This document shows, one piece after another, positions 51,817 to 64,000 of a DNA stretch of 64,000 nt. The first letter of the stretch is position 1, and every line of letters starts with the position of its first letter. Both the position numbers and the translations under genes were made by a program. Below the pieces are notes generated by a model that did not search any database, was not told the origin of the DNA, and worked only from the letters and a program-made list of their open reading frames with translations. Where the stretch lies: assembly GCA_024707225.1 (NCBI GenBank), contig JANQAE010000001.1, forward strand, positions 682,001 to 746,000, given 5' to 3'. This DNA is from Dokdonella sp. (GTDB taxonomy: Bacteria; Pseudomonadota; Gammaproteobacteria; Xanthomonadales; Rhodanobacteraceae).

Positions 51817-52593
51817 CGGGCTTTCCTCTTCCGGTCGCCGTCGAGGTCGATCGCGCGCCGTGTCGCCTCGACGCGGCGGCGATCCTTGTCGGCGTATTCG
51901 GCCAGGCAGGCGTCGCGGCGGACCATCGCGCATTCGAGGTAGTCGATGATCTCGATCACCGCGCCCGCGCGACGCGTGCGTCGGCCTCGCTCTTGAACGC
52001 CTCGTAGCCGAAGCCGGCGCCGCCGAGCGCGATCTGGACCGACGATGCGGTCTTGGTCGTGCGGCCCTCGATCGTGCGCGCATAGGCGATCTCGCCGCTT
52101 TCGGTGTCGACCACGCGCAGGTCGATCGCCAGATACGCGGTCTCCGAGCGCCGCGAGCCGCCGATGCCGGCGAAGCCGCCGCGCACCGCATGCGTCTCGA
52201 CGCCGGGCTGGAACGCCGTGACCGTGCCCATGACCAGATAGTCCGCGCCGGTCAGCTGGCCGATGCGCGGGCCGTCGCCGGGGCGCAGCCGGCCGCTGCC
52301 GCCGAGGTCCTGTTCCTCGAGGATCGCGGCCAGGCGGCGGCGCTCGACGACCGTGAAGACCGGCCGCGCCGCGAGCTCGTTGGTCAGGATGTTGGTCAGC
52401 ACGCGGCCGATGCCGCCCTGGAACGGCAGCGCACCGGTCTCGTCCTGCAGCTTGACGACGCCGAGCACGGGCGCCGCCGCCGCGGCGCCGCGGCCGTCGC
52501 GGCGGCGATCAGCAGCGCGGCGAGCAGGCTGCGCCGGGTCCGGCGGCGCGAGGTCGCGCCGCGCGTGGCGAAGATCGGAATCGGTCGGTTCAT
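51813..52593 (-). CDS. CsgG/HfaB-family protein with C-terminal Cys module (two frameshifts in this sequence)
   Basis: CsgG-like periplasmic or outer-membrane assembly protein. N-terminus from ATG 52593 (MNRPIPIFATRGATSRRR) carries a signal segment (LLAALLIAAATAAA). A first shift near 52483-52492 leads to VLGVVKLQDETGALPF, then LTNELAARPVFTVVERRRL, EEQDLGGSGR, GADYLVMGTVTA. A second shift near 51958-51964 restores VIEIIDYLECAMVRRDACLAEYADKDRRR, quoted here in shortened parts. Each shift is one missing base. About 260 residues restored. The IIDYLECAMV...RRDACLAEY tail also occurs in the paralogue at 62 kb and is not part of canonical CsgG. Confidence 0.78.
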
Positions 52594-52682
52594 GCCGATC
52601 ACGACGCACCGGCGCGCCGGTTCCTATCATGCCGGCGGCGCCGATCGGGCCGGTGCCGGCAGGCGGCGGGTATCATCGGACC

Positions 52683-54029
52683 ATGCCGCGCCGACCGTCT
52701 TCCGCACCGCCGACCCTGATCCCCGAATCGGACGAGCTCAAGCCGCTCGCCGAGCGTATGCGCCCGCGCAGCCTCGACGACATCGTCGGCCAGACCCGGC
52801 TGCTCGCCGAAGGCAAGCCGCTGCGCCGCGCGATCGAGGCCGGCAAGGTCCACTCGATGATCCTGTGGGGGCCGCCGGGTTGCGGCAAGACCACGCTGGC
52901 GCTGCTGCTGGCACGCTACGCCGACGCCGATTTTCGCGCGATCTCGGCCGTGCTGTCGGGCCTGCCGGACGTGCGCGCGGCGCTGGCCGAGGCCGAGACG
53001 CGCTACCACCAGGGCCGGCGCACGGTGCTGTTCGTCGACGAGGTGCACCGCTTCAACAAGGCCCAGCAGGACGCGTTCCTACCGCACATCGAGCGCGGCG
53101 TGATCGTGTTCGTCGGCGCGACGACCGAGAACCCTTCGTTCGAGCTCAACTCCGCCCTGCTGTCGCGCTGCCGCGTGCACGTGCTCGAGGCGGTCTCGGT
53201 GGCCGACATCGAGCGCGCGCTGGCGCGCGCCCTGGCCGACGCCGAGCGCGGCCTCGGCACACTCGGGCTCGCCGTCGATCCGTCTGCGCTGCGACTGATC
53301 GCGCAGGCGGCCGACGGCGACGTGCGACGCGCCCTGACCCTGCTCGAGATCGCCGCCGAACTCGCCGAGGGCGGCCGCATCGACGAGACCACGCTGACCC
53401 AGGTGCTGGCCGACCGCACGCGCCGTTTCGACAAGGGCGGCGAGCAGTTCTACGACCAGATCTCGGCGCTGCACAAGTCGGTGCGCTCGTCCGATCCGGA
53501 CGCCGCGCTGTACTGGTGCACGCGCATGCTCGACGGCGGTGTCGACCCGGCCTATCTGGCGCGGCGGCTCGCACGCATGGCGATCGAGGACGTCGGCCTG
53601 GCCGATCCGCGGGCGTGGACGCTGGCGCTTGCGGCCTGGGATACCTACGACCGGCTCGGCTCGCCCGAGGGCGATCTCGCGCTGGCCGAGGCCGCGCTGT
53701 ACCTGGCGATCGCGGCCAAGAGCAATGCGGCCTACGCCGGCTTCAACGCGGCCAAGGCCGAGGTCGCCGCGAACGGCACGCTGGAGGTGCCGATGCATCT
53801 GCGCAACGCGCCGACGCGGCTGATGAAGGGGCTCGGCTACGGCAGCGGCTATCAGTACGATCACGACGCCGAAGGCGGCGTCGCACTCGATCAGCAATGC
53901 CTGCCCGACGCGCTGGCCGGCCGCGTCTTCTACGAGCCGGTCGATCGCGGCATGGAGCTCAAGATCGCCGAGAAGCTGCGCGCGCTGCGCGAGGCGCGCC
54001 GGATCGCACGCGGCGAGCCGCCGGCGTGA
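52683..54029 (+). CDS. rarA: Replication-associated recombination protein A (AAA+ ATPase)
   Basis: 448-residue clamp-loader-like ATPase acting at stalled forks. PLAERMRPRSLDDIVGQ, Walker A GPPGCGKTTLALL, Walker B VLFVDEVHRFNKAQQDAFLP and the sensor TTENPSFELNSALLSRC are present, with the C-terminal RarA block MAIEDVGLADPRAW, KSNAAYAGFNAA and HLRNAPTRLMK. Conserved between lolA and serS in gammaproteobacteria. Confidence 0.97.
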   Translation: MPRRPSSAPPTLIPESDELKPLAERMRPRSLDDIVGQTRLLAEGKPLRRAIEAGKVHSMILWGPPGCGKTTLALLLARYADADFRAISAVLSGLPDVRAALAEAETRYHQGRRTVLFVDEVHRFNKAQQDAFLPHIERGVIVFVGATTENPSFELNSALLSRCRVHVLEAVSVADIERALARALADAERGLGTLGLAVDPSALRLIAQAADGDVRRALTLLEIAAELAEGGRIDETTLTQVLADRTRRFDKGGEQFYDQISALHKSVRSSDPDAALYWCTRMLDGGVDPAYLARRLARMAIEDVGLADPRAWTLALAAWDTYDRLGSPEGDLALAEAALYLAIAAKSNAAYAGFNAAKAEVAANGTLEVPMHLRNAPTRLMKGLGYGSGYQYDHDAEGGVALDQQCLPDALAGRVFYEPVDRGMELKIAEKLRALREARRIARGEPPA

Positions 54030-55593
54030 TCGGACGCGAACGGGCAGGGCAGCGCCGGCTCTCCGGTCTGCGCGGTCCGGTCGCGTCGATCCTGCTCGCG
54101 CTCGGTCCGTATGCGGCCGCGCCGATCTCGCCGCGACGCGTGTGCAGATCGATGCGATCCTCGCCGAGCCGCGTTTCGCCGCGGCCGGCTGGGGCGTCCA
54201 GGCGCAGTCGCTCGACAGCGGCCGCATCGTCTACGCGCACGAGGCCGACCGGCTGCGCGTGCCGGCCTCGACCGCGAAGCTCTACAGCGCCGCGCTGGCG
54301 CTGGCGACGTTCGGCGCCGACTACCGGATTCCGACCGTGCTGTTCGCGACCGCGCCGCCGGCGCGCGACGGCACGCTGCACGGCGATCTGGTGCTGGTCG
54401 GATACGGCGATCCCGCGCTCGGCGCCGACCCGGCGGCGAGCTGGGCCGACACCCTGGCGATCGCGCTGCGCAAGGAAGGCGTCACGCGCGTGCACGGCGA
54501 TCTGGTCGCCGATGCGACGCGGTTCGCCGCGCCGCGCTACGGCAGCGGCTGGGAGGCCGGGGACCTGCAGAGCTGGTTCGGGGCGCCGGCCACCGCGCTC
54601 AGCGTCGACGAGAACCTGGTGACGGTGCAGGTGCGGCCGGGCGCCGCGGTCGGCGACCGCGCGCTGCTGCGTTTCGAACCGCCCGGCTCGGCGCCGGAAC
54701 TGGTCAACCGGCTGGTCACGGTCGCGCGCCGCGACGGCAGCGACGTCGGCCTGCTCCGCGCACCGGGCGAGCACACGCTGCATGCGTTCGGCACGATCGC
54801 CATCGGCAGCGCCGAGCGGCCGTACCGGCTCGCGCTGGCCGATCCGGCCGCGGTCGCCGGCACGCAGCTGCAGGCGGCGCTGACGCGGCAGGGCGTGACC
54901 GTCGAGGGCCGCGTGCGCAGCGTCTACTGGCCGGAGGTGCGCGGCGGGCACGATGCGGCCGATGCCGGGCGGCTGCGGCGGATCGCGCAGGTGCAGTCGC
55001 CGCCGCTCGGCGATCTGGTGCGGCGCGGCCTGAAGGTCTCGCAGAATCTCTACATGCAGAACCTGTTCCTGCTGGTCGGCGCCGCCGAGGCCGATGCGGC
55101 CCTCGCGGCGGATCCCGACGCGGCCGACCACACCGGCACCGAGCAGCGCGCCGCGACCGCGATGCGGCGCTATCTGAGCGGTATCGGCATCGCGCCGCAG
55201 CGTGTCTTCATCGAGGACGGCGCCGGCCTTTCGCGGCGCAATCTGACGACGGCCTCGGCGCTGACGGCCCTGCTCGTGCACTGGGGCGACGGCGAGAGCG
55301 GCGCGCCGTTCCGTCTGGCGCTGCCGCAGGCCGGCATCGACGGATCGCTGGCCGGCCGCCTGCGCCAGACGCCGGCGCAGGGTCGCGTACATGCCAAGAC
55401 CGGCGCGATGAGCGGCGTCTACGCGCTGGCCGGCTATCTGACGACCGCGGCCGGCGAGCGGCTCGCCTTCACGCTGCTGCTGAACCAGTATCTGCCGCCG
55501 GAGGACGCCGGCCGGCCGAGCGGCGAGCTCGACCGCATCGTGCTGGCACTGGCCGCGCTCGACGAACGCAGTGCGCCGGCCGCCGCGCAGTGA
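54026..55593 (+). CDS. dacB: D-alanyl-D-alanine carboxypeptidase/endopeptidase, PBP4 type (frameshifted in this sequence)
   Basis: Periplasmic peptidoglycan hydrolase of the S13 family. Active-site Ser in PASTAKLYSAALALA (SxxK), SQN in KVSQNLYMQN, and KTG in VHAKTGAMSG. GTG 54026 overlaps the rarA stop (GTGA) and opens a signal peptide (ASILLALGPYAAA); one missing base near 54117-54122 shifts it into ADLAATRVQIDAIL, which continues to the stop. Restored length about 522 residues. An internal GTG at 54142 gives an intact but signal-less frame and is not the real start. Confidence 0.9.
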
Positions 55594-55668
55594 GCGCGAC
55601 GGCCGAGGCGATGACGGACATCATCCAGGCAGGCGGCGGCGATGGGCTCGCCGCCGCTGCCGTGCCCG

Positions 55669-60489
<4,821 letters not shown>

Positions 60490-60518
60490 GCGCCGACGCC
60501 GCGCGGCAAGCGGTCCGC

Positions 60519-61431
60519 TCAGCGCAGGCGCGCGGTCCCAGTACGGCTCGGGCGCGAAGCGCTCGACCAGGAAATCGATCAGCAGGCGCGTCTTGCGCGG
60601 CAGGCTGCGCACCTGCGGATAGACCGCGTGGATCGCCGACGGCGCGATCTTCCAGTCCGGCAGCAGGCAGCGCAGGCGCCCGCTGCGGATCTCGTCGGCC
60701 GCGATGAAGGTCGGCGAGATCACGATGCCGAGGTCCTCGGCGGCGGCATTGAGCAGGAAGTCGCCGTTGTTGACGCCGAGGCGGCCCTTGACGCGCACGC
60801 TGGCCTCCTCGCCGTCGCGCGCGAAGCACCACTCGCTGTTGCGCGGCAGCAGCGTATAGATCAGGCACTCGTGGTCGGCCAGCTCGGACGGATGGGCCGG
60901 TTCGCCGTGCGCAGCCAGATAGCCCGGCGAGGCGGCGGCGACGAAATGGCACGGCGCGATGCGCCGTGCGACCAGGCGTGAGTCGGCCAGCTGCGCGATG
61001 CGGATCGCCAGGTCGTAGCCTTCGTCGACGAGGTCGACCTGGCGGTCGTTGAGGTTCAGGTCGAGCTCGATGAACGGATAGCGCTTCTGGAACTGCGCGA
61101 CAGCGGCGGCCAGGTGGCGCACCGCGAACGACATCGGCGCGGTCACGCGCAGCTTGCCGCGCGGCTCGACCTGCAGCTCGGCCGCCTCGGCTTCGGCCTC
61201 GGCGAGCTGGGTCAGCACCTCGCTGACGCGCTGGTAGTAGTTGCGGCCCGGGTCGGTCAGGCTGAGCCGGCGCGTGGTGCGGTTGAGCAGGCGCACGCCG
61301 AGCGATTCCTCCAGCGTCTGCACCAGCTTGCTGGCCAGCGCGCGCGAGATGTCCATCTGGTCGGCCGCGGCAGTGAAGCTGCCGCTGTCGACCACGCGCA
61401 CGAACAGCTGCATGGCCTGCAACTTGTCCAT
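60519..61431 (-). CDS. LysR-family transcriptional regulator (one frame break near the C-terminus)
   Basis: About 303 residues. N-terminal helix-turn-helix (MQLFVRVVDSGSFTAAADQM, then LVQTLEESLGVRLLNRTTRRLSLT in parts) and a C-terminal substrate-binding domain (GKLRVTAPMSFAVRHLA, LVARRIAPCHFVAAASP). The frame continues without a stop past 60530 unless one C is removed from GCGCCTGCG near 60525-60534, which gives WDRALR and the stop at 60519-60521. The start ATG 61431 overlaps the ArsC-like stop by one base (TGATG). Target unknown. Confidence 0.87.
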
Positions 61432-61781
61432 CAGAGGATCTCCAGGACCGCTTCGGGCGGCCGCCCGATCGCGGCGCGGCCGCCGTTGACGAGGATCGGC
61501 CGCTGGATCAGGCGCGGATGCGCGGCCAGCGCCTCGATCAGCGCGGCGCGGTCGAGCGCGGGATCGTCGAGTCCGAGCGCGCGGTACTCCGGCTCGTCGC
61601 GGCGCATCAGCTCGCGCGGCGCCAGGTTCAGCCGCTGCAGCAGGCGCTCGATCTCGGCCGCGCTCGGCGGCGTGTCGAGGTAGAGCACGAGGTCCGGCTC
61701 GACGCCGCGTTCGCGCAGCAGCGCCAGGGCCTGCCGCGATTTGCTGCAGCGCGGGTTGTGGAACAGGGTGGGAGACGTCAT
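61431..61781 (-). CDS. arsC: Arsenate reductase family protein (ArsC/Spx fold)
   Basis: 116 residues. The glutaredoxin-linked ArsC active site HNPRCSKSRQAL has the catalytic Cys and the conserved His and Arg; further family blocks are LYLDTPPSAAEI and RPILVNGGRAAIGRP. Reduces arsenate in homologues; Spx-like regulators lack some of these residues. Coupled to the downstream LysR gene. No ars operon nearby, so a housekeeping or broader redox role is possible. Confidence 0.85.
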   Translation of the reverse strand: MTSPTLFHNPRCSKSRQALALLRERGVEPDLVLYLDTPPSAAEIERLLQRLNLAPRELMRRDEPEYRALGLDDPALDRAALIEALAAHPRLIQRPILVNGGRAAIGRPPEAVLEIL

Positions 61782-62045
61782 CGCGGCCACGGCGGTTCAG
61801 GAGAGTCGAACTTTGCGGGGCGCGGCGGCCGAGGCAAGCGCCGCCGACCGGTCTTGGCGTGTGATCGAGTTGGCAGTGCCGGTGTCGACCGGTGCCGGCG
61901 GCGACCGCGGAATGGCGCATGGTCCGCCGCGGGTGCGCTGCTACAATGCGCGCCGATCACGCCGTGGCACGGCGCGGGCGGACTGCGGGGACGGGTCCAC
62001 GTGGGGAGCCACGATCTCAAATCTCATCGTTCGGGAGTGGGCGTC

Positions 62046-62762
62046 ATGAAGAAAGTGATTTTTGGTGTCGCGCTGGCCTTGGGGGGCATCGGGCTGGCCG
62101 GCGGCGCGCTGGCGCAGGGCGGCAAGCCGTCGATCGGCGTCGCGGAATTCAAGAATGAGTCGGGCGCCGGCTGGTGGCGCGGCGGCGTGGGCTGGGAGCT
62201 GTCGGGCATGCTCAGCAACGAGCTGGCCTCGCTGGGCTCGTTCCGCGTGGTCGAGCGCAACAAGCTCGAGTCGGTGCTCGAGGAGCAGAACCTCGCCGCC
62301 TCCGGCCGCGTCAGCGCCGGCACCGGCGCCAAGATCGGCAAGCTGACCGGCGCCCAGTACCTGGTCATGGGCACGGTCACCGCCTACGAGGAGAACACCG
62401 CGAGCACCGGCGGCGGCCTCAGCTTCAAGGGCATCTCGCTCGGCGGCAAGAAGAGCGATGCGTATCTGGCGGTCGACGTCCGCGTCGTCAACACGACGAC
62501 CGGCGAGGTCGACTACTCGCGCACGATCGAGGGCCGCAGCTCCGGCGGCGGCGTCAGCGTCGGCGTGTTCCGCGGCGGTTTCGGCGGTGCGCTCGCGAAC
62601 GAATCCAAGACCCCGGCCGGCAAGGCGATCCGCGCGGCCCTGGTCGAGATCACCGACTATCTGGACTGCGTGATGGTCCAGCGCGACGGCTGCGAGGCGG
62701 AGTTCGGCGCCAAGGAGCGCAAGCGCCGCGACAGCAACAAGAAGGCGCTCAAGCTCGACTGA
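62046..62762 (+). CDS. CsgG/HfaB-family protein with C-terminal Cys module
   Basis: 238 residues. Signal peptide ends GGALAQG. The CsgG core reads PSIGVAEFKNESG, MLSNELASLGSFRVVERNKL, LEEQNLAASGR, GAQYLVMGTVTAYEE and YLAVDVRVVNTTTGEVDYS. The C-terminal extension TDYLDCVMVQRDGCEAEFGAK matches that of the paralogue at 52 kb (DYLECAMVRRDACLAEY). The frame is intact here, which supports the restored reading of the other copy. A -10-like TACAAT lies at 61942-61947. A strong terminator follows. Confidence 0.88.
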   Translation: MKKVIFGVALALGGIGLAGGALAQGGKPSIGVAEFKNESGAGWWRGGVGWELSGMLSNELASLGSFRVVERNKLESVLEEQNLAASGRVSAGTGAKIGKLTGAQYLVMGTVTAYEENTASTGGGLSFKGISLGGKKSDAYLAVDVRVVNTTTGEVDYSRTIEGRSSGGGVSVGVFRGGFGGALANESKTPAGKAIRAALVEITDYLDCVMVQRDGCEAEFGAKERKRRDSNKKALKLD

Positions 62763-62814
62763 GACGCACCGATGCCGGCCGGCGAGCGGGCCGGGTTCGG
62801 ATAGGAAAAACACG

Positions 62815-62842
62815 AAAGGCGGGAGAGCGATCTCCCGCCTTT
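62815..62842. terminator. Rho-independent terminator, perfect 12-bp stem
   Basis: AAAGGCGGGAGA pairs with TCTCCCGCCTTT around the GCGA loop. The A/T ends serve both strands, so it probably ends transcripts of both the CsgG-like gene and the convergent pseudouridine synthase gene. Confidence 0.9.
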
Positions 62843-62870
62843 GTTCGTACTGCGCCAGCGATCCGGCGAC

Positions 62871-64000
62871 TCAGCGCGGTCCGCGATTGCCGCCGCCGCC
62901 GCGTCCGCGCGAGGCATTGCCGCCACCGGCCGGTCGCGGCCGGTTGCCGCCCGGTCGCGGTCCGTTACCGCCCGGCCGTGGGCCATTGCCGCCCGGCCGA
63001 GGCCCGTTGCCACCGGGGCGAGGTCCGTTGCCGCCCGGTCGCGCGCTGTTGCCGCCCGGCCGCGGGCCATTGCCGGGCCGCGCGCCACGGCCGCCTTCCG
63101 CGTCGCGGCTGCGCGGCGTGCCGCGGCCGTAGGGACTGTTGGACGGCGGGTAGGCCGTGCTGTTGCCGTCGACCTGACGTGTCGGCACGGCGCGATTGCC
63201 GTCGCGGCCGCCGCCGCCGCGCGGCGAGTCGGACGCCCCGAAGCTGCCTTGCGGCAGCGCCTGGCCCGGGCCGGGTCCGCGGCGCGGCTTGCGCGCCGGA
63301 CCGTTGCCCGACTCGGGGAACCAGCTGCGCAGCACGGCCGGATTGATGCCCGGATCGGCGAACGCCGGCTGCGCATTGGCATGCGGCGCCTGCCGCTGCG
63401 GCCGGCCGGGGCCGCCGGCCGGCTTGCCGCCGCGCGGACCGCCGGGACCGCCGGGACTGCCCGGGCGTTTGCCGGGGCCGCGTGCATTCGGATTGCCGCC
63501 GGGGCCGCGACCGGGTCCGGCCTGCGCACCGCGGCGCTTCTTGCCGGGCTTGCCCGACGGCGCGCGCCAGCCGTCGTCGCGGATGCGGTCGAACGCCGCG
63601 AACTCGCGTGCTTCGTCGTTGCGTGCCGCGGTCCAGGCCTGCTGGGCGCGCGGATCCGGACGGAATTCGGTCGGTCCGGCGCGGCGCTGCCCGATGACCG
63701 GCGCCAGCGTCAGGCGCGGCGCCGCCTCGGGCGCGCCGGCCGCTTCGCGCAGCTTGCGCACCGCGTCGGCGCCGAGCGGCTCGGACTGGCCGCGCTTGAG
63801 CAGGCGCGGCAGCTCGACATTGGCGTAGCGCACGCGCTTGAGCCGGCTGACCATCAGGCCCTGCGACTCCCACATGCGGCGCACCTCGCGGTTGCGGCCC
63901 TCGCGGATCACGATGCGGAACCAGGAGTGGCTGCCGCTGCGGCTGATCACGCCGACCTCGTCGAAATGCGCCGGACCGTCCTCGAGTTCGACGCCGCTGC
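62871..64000 (-). CDS. rluB: Ribosomal large-subunit pseudouridine synthase B (partial, 5' end beyond window)
   Basis: C-terminal part only. The catalytic-domain end is clear: SGSHSWFRIVIREGRNREVRRM and VSRLKRVRYANVELPRLLKRGQ, a RluB/RsuA hallmark, with SGVELEDGPAHFDEVGVISR before it. RluB makes pseudouridine 2605 in 23S rRNA. Beyond the normal end, the protein continues for about 270 residues of Gly-, Pro-, Arg- and Asn-rich sequence, including 7-residue repeats. Such tails occur in some proteobacterial RluB proteins, but this one is long. The first ~150 residues are beyond the window. Confidence 0.9.
   Translation of the reverse strand, partial: SGVELEDGPAHFDEVGVISRSGSHSWFRIVIREGRNREVRRMWESQGLMVSRLKRVRYANVELPRLLKRGQSEPLGADAVRKLREAAGAPEAAPRLTLAPVIGQRRAGPTEFRPDPRAQQAWTAARNDEAREFAAFDRIRDDGWRAPSGKPGKKRRGAQAGPGRGPGGNPNARGPGKRPGSPGGPGGPRGGKPAGGPGRPQRQAPHANAQPAFADPGINPAVLRSWFPESGNGPARKPRRGPGPGQALPQGSFGASDSPRGGGGRDGNRAVPTRQVDGNSTAYPPSNSPYGRGTPRSRDAEGGRGARPGNGPRPGGNSARPGGNGPRPGGNGPRPGGNGPRPGGNGPRPGGNRPRPAGGGNASRGRGGGGNRGPR
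62938..63076 (-). repeat. Tandem 21-bp repeats encoding NGPRPGG in the RluB tail
   Basis: About six 21-bp units encode NGPRPGG or near variants (one reads NSARPGG). The reading frame is kept because the unit is a multiple of three. Copy number could vary between strains. Confidence 0.85.

Noticed and set aside
54142-55593. dacB starting at GTG 54142
   Set aside because: It would lack a signal peptide; a coupled GTG at 54026 with one missing base gives a proper exported protein.
61431-61781. Spx-type transcription regulator
   Set aside because: The ArsC active-site Cys with conserved His and Arg (HNPRCSKSR) is intact, which favours arsenate-reductase type.

Overview
The window is GC-rich DNA (about 70% G+C) from a gammaproteobacterium, most likely the Xanthomonadales/Lysobacterales (Rhodanobacteraceae-like). 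This is inferred from gene order (infA-aat, trxB, ftsK-lolA, rarA, serS; rsmD-coaD-ferredoxin-ggt; feoA-feoB), from an E. coli-type 114-nt SRP RNA beside tRNA-Ser, and from secreted proteins that end in a short IFxxGFE-type motif. Genes are dense and often overlap by ATGA/GTGA.

Layout. 1-8.1 kb: a partial TonB-dependent receptor, a TetR regulator, an unknown secreted protein and a subtilisin-like protease. 8.2-14.2 kb: a methyltransferase, a three-gene membrane/c-type cytochrome operon, a MocR-type regulator and a Tat-exported NAD-binding protein. 14.3-19.1 kb: DUF349, TraB and N-carbamoylputrescine amidase genes. 19.4-26.2 kb: nine co-directional genes running rsmD, coaD, lipoprotein, ferredoxin, ggt, metallo-beta-lactamase fold, DUF4920, TMEM43-like and outer-membrane barrel. 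26.3-29.2 kb: ftsY, a small membrane protein, a lipoprotein and a CsaA-like protein. 29.3-30.0 kb: ffs, tRNA-Ser(GGA) and a 137-bp tandem repeat that carries copies of the tRNA 5' end. 30.1-33.5 kb: two monoheme cytochromes and the feoA-feoB-Cys-rich iron operon. 33.7-39.1 kb: hutG, EamA, fsr/araC, infA and aat. 39.2-60.5 kb: a DUF2341 protein, a GNAT protein, trxB, ald and the ftsK-lolA-rarA-serS backbone, which is split by two accessory insertions (a TPR sensor, small secreted proteins and a CsgG-like operon; then dacB and a second S8 protease). 60.5-64 kb: LysR, ArsC-like, a second CsgG-like gene, and a pseudouridine synthase running off the end.

Much of the accessory content is envelope biology: secreted proteases, outer-membrane proteins, lipoproteins, CsgG-like proteins and c-type cytochromes. 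The housekeeping genes cover SRP targeting (ftsY, ffs), lipoprotein sorting (lolA), chromosome segregation (ftsK), translation (infA, serS, aat, tRNA-Ser), redox (trxB) and ferrous iron uptake.

About thirteen single-base reading-frame breaks occur, including in ftsK and lolA, which are normally essential. Most look like one missing G or C, so I treat them as sequence or assembly errors and give the restored gene spans.
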